From the NCBI GenBank assembly GCA_945861195.1, contig CAMATS010000158.1, positions 1-5,921 on the forward strand: DNA of 5,921 bases. The letters run 5' to 3'. The first letter of the stretch is position 1. The number at the start of each line of letters is the position of its first letter. This DNA is from Rhodoferax sp. OV413. GTDB taxonomy: Bacteria; Pseudomonadota; Gammaproteobacteria; Burkholderiales; Burkholderiaceae_C. The notes under the pieces are model-generated. The model was not told the origin of the DNA. It searched no databases and saw nothing but the letters and a program-made list of their open reading frames with translations. The position numbers and the translations under genes are program-made. Of the stretch, positions 5,661 through 5,921 are shown piece by piece.

Positions 5661-5819
5661 GGGGGCTGTTTTTGTGGGAGCAGTTTTGATTCAGCTTGGG
5701 CGCTTAAATTAGGGATAACAGTCGTTCCCTTTGAGTATTTGGTAGGCCGCAGGGGCCAAGTTGGTGTCGCGGATCCAGGAAATCATGCTGATCTCGCAGT
5801 CAGAAAGTATCGGGAGGGG
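5661..5819 (-). other. metG-sulP intergenic region
   Basis: These 159 bases separate the metG stop from the sulP GTG. No clear terminator for metG and no clear promoter for sulP are visible. The most AT-rich spot reads TAATTTAA on the minus strand (5704-5711) and is the best place for a -10 element, but no -35 partner stands out. An ORF in the metG frame continues for 36 sense codons beyond the TAG, ending at TAA (5709-5711), and contains a possible 25-residue ORF from ATG 5784-5786. It has no good ribosome binding site and I recognise no family, so it is not called a gene. Confidence 0.5.
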
Positions 5820-5921
5820 CTAACGCACCCGCAAGCCGGGCGCGGCCCCCGGCCCGGGGTTGAGGATGAAGATACCCGGCTGCTTTTTCTCATCAGCATG
5901 GCTTGCGGCCAGCACCATGCC
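5820..5921 (-). CDS. metG: methionyl-tRNA synthetase, C-terminal end only (runs off right edge)
   Basis: Only the last 33 codons and the TAG stop (5820-5822) are in the window. The peptide contains GMVLAAS (1-7 of the visible part), GIFILNPGPGAAPGLRVR (16-33) and matches the end of the C-terminal tRNA-binding (OB-fold) domain of long-form MetG; E. coli MetG ends with a comparable GMVMAAG...IFLLSPDAGAKPGHQVK pattern. The full protein charges initiator and elongator tRNA-Met with methionine in the cytoplasm; this OB-fold tail mediates dimerisation and tRNA binding. The neighbourhood supports the call, since metG next to DUF3460 and scpA is an arrangement I recall from Burkholderiales. The catalytic domain cannot be checked. 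A free-standing tRNA-binding protein with the same fold is a less likely alternative. Confidence 0.85.
   Translation of the reverse strand, partial: GMVLAASHADEKKQPGIFILNPGPGAAPGLRVR

Noticed and set aside
5710..5721. TAGGGATAACAG, a 12-base match to part of the I-SceI homing endonuclease site
   Set aside because: Only 12 of 18 site bases match, the rest diverges, and there is no intron or endonuclease gene in view; best explained as chance.

Overview
This is a GC-rich window made almost entirely of housekeeping genes. The protein sequences and the gene order point to a betaproteobacterium of the order Burkholderiales, most likely family Comamonadaceae (Rhodoferax/Polaromonas/Variovorax type). 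That placement is inferred from recognised sequences and remembered synteny, not from a search.

Layout. On the left edge, reading leftward, is the N-terminal part of gpmA (phosphoglycerate mutase), cut by the window edge. A gap of about 150 bases with divergent promoter-like sequences separates it from a rightward run: membrane-anchored rhodanese, grxC (glutaredoxin 3), secB (export chaperone) and gpsA (glycerol-3-phosphate dehydrogenase). The same order, yibN-grxC-secB-gpsA, is known in E. coli. The end of gpsA meets a leftward group tail to tail, overlapping the end of scpA by 16 bases. Read in its own direction, the leftward group is: the last 33 codons of metG (cut by the right edge), a 159-base gap, a SulP-family anion transporter with a STAS domain, a small DUF3460 protein, and scpA (chromosome segregation). 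The last three are tightly packed: 21 bases lie between sulP and DUF3460 and about 2 between DUF3460 and scpA.

How they fit together. The rightward run combines thiol/sulfur chemistry (rhodanese, glutaredoxin), protein export (SecB) and phospholipid precursor supply (GpsA), all linked to cell-envelope upkeep. The leftward group mixes translation (metG), anion transport and SMC-ScpAB chromosome organisation. From memory, metG-DUF3460-scpA is a common order in Burkholderiales, so the SulP gene looks like a lineage-specific insertion into it.

I see no mobile element, CRISPR array, tRNA, rRNA, toxin-antitoxin pair, phage gene or defence system, and no strong candidate for an undescribed system. 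The points most worth a second look are a perfect 22-base palindrome upstream of secB, the SulP insertion, the uncharacterised DUF3460 protein coupled to scpA, and the non-ATG starts of scpA and sulP.
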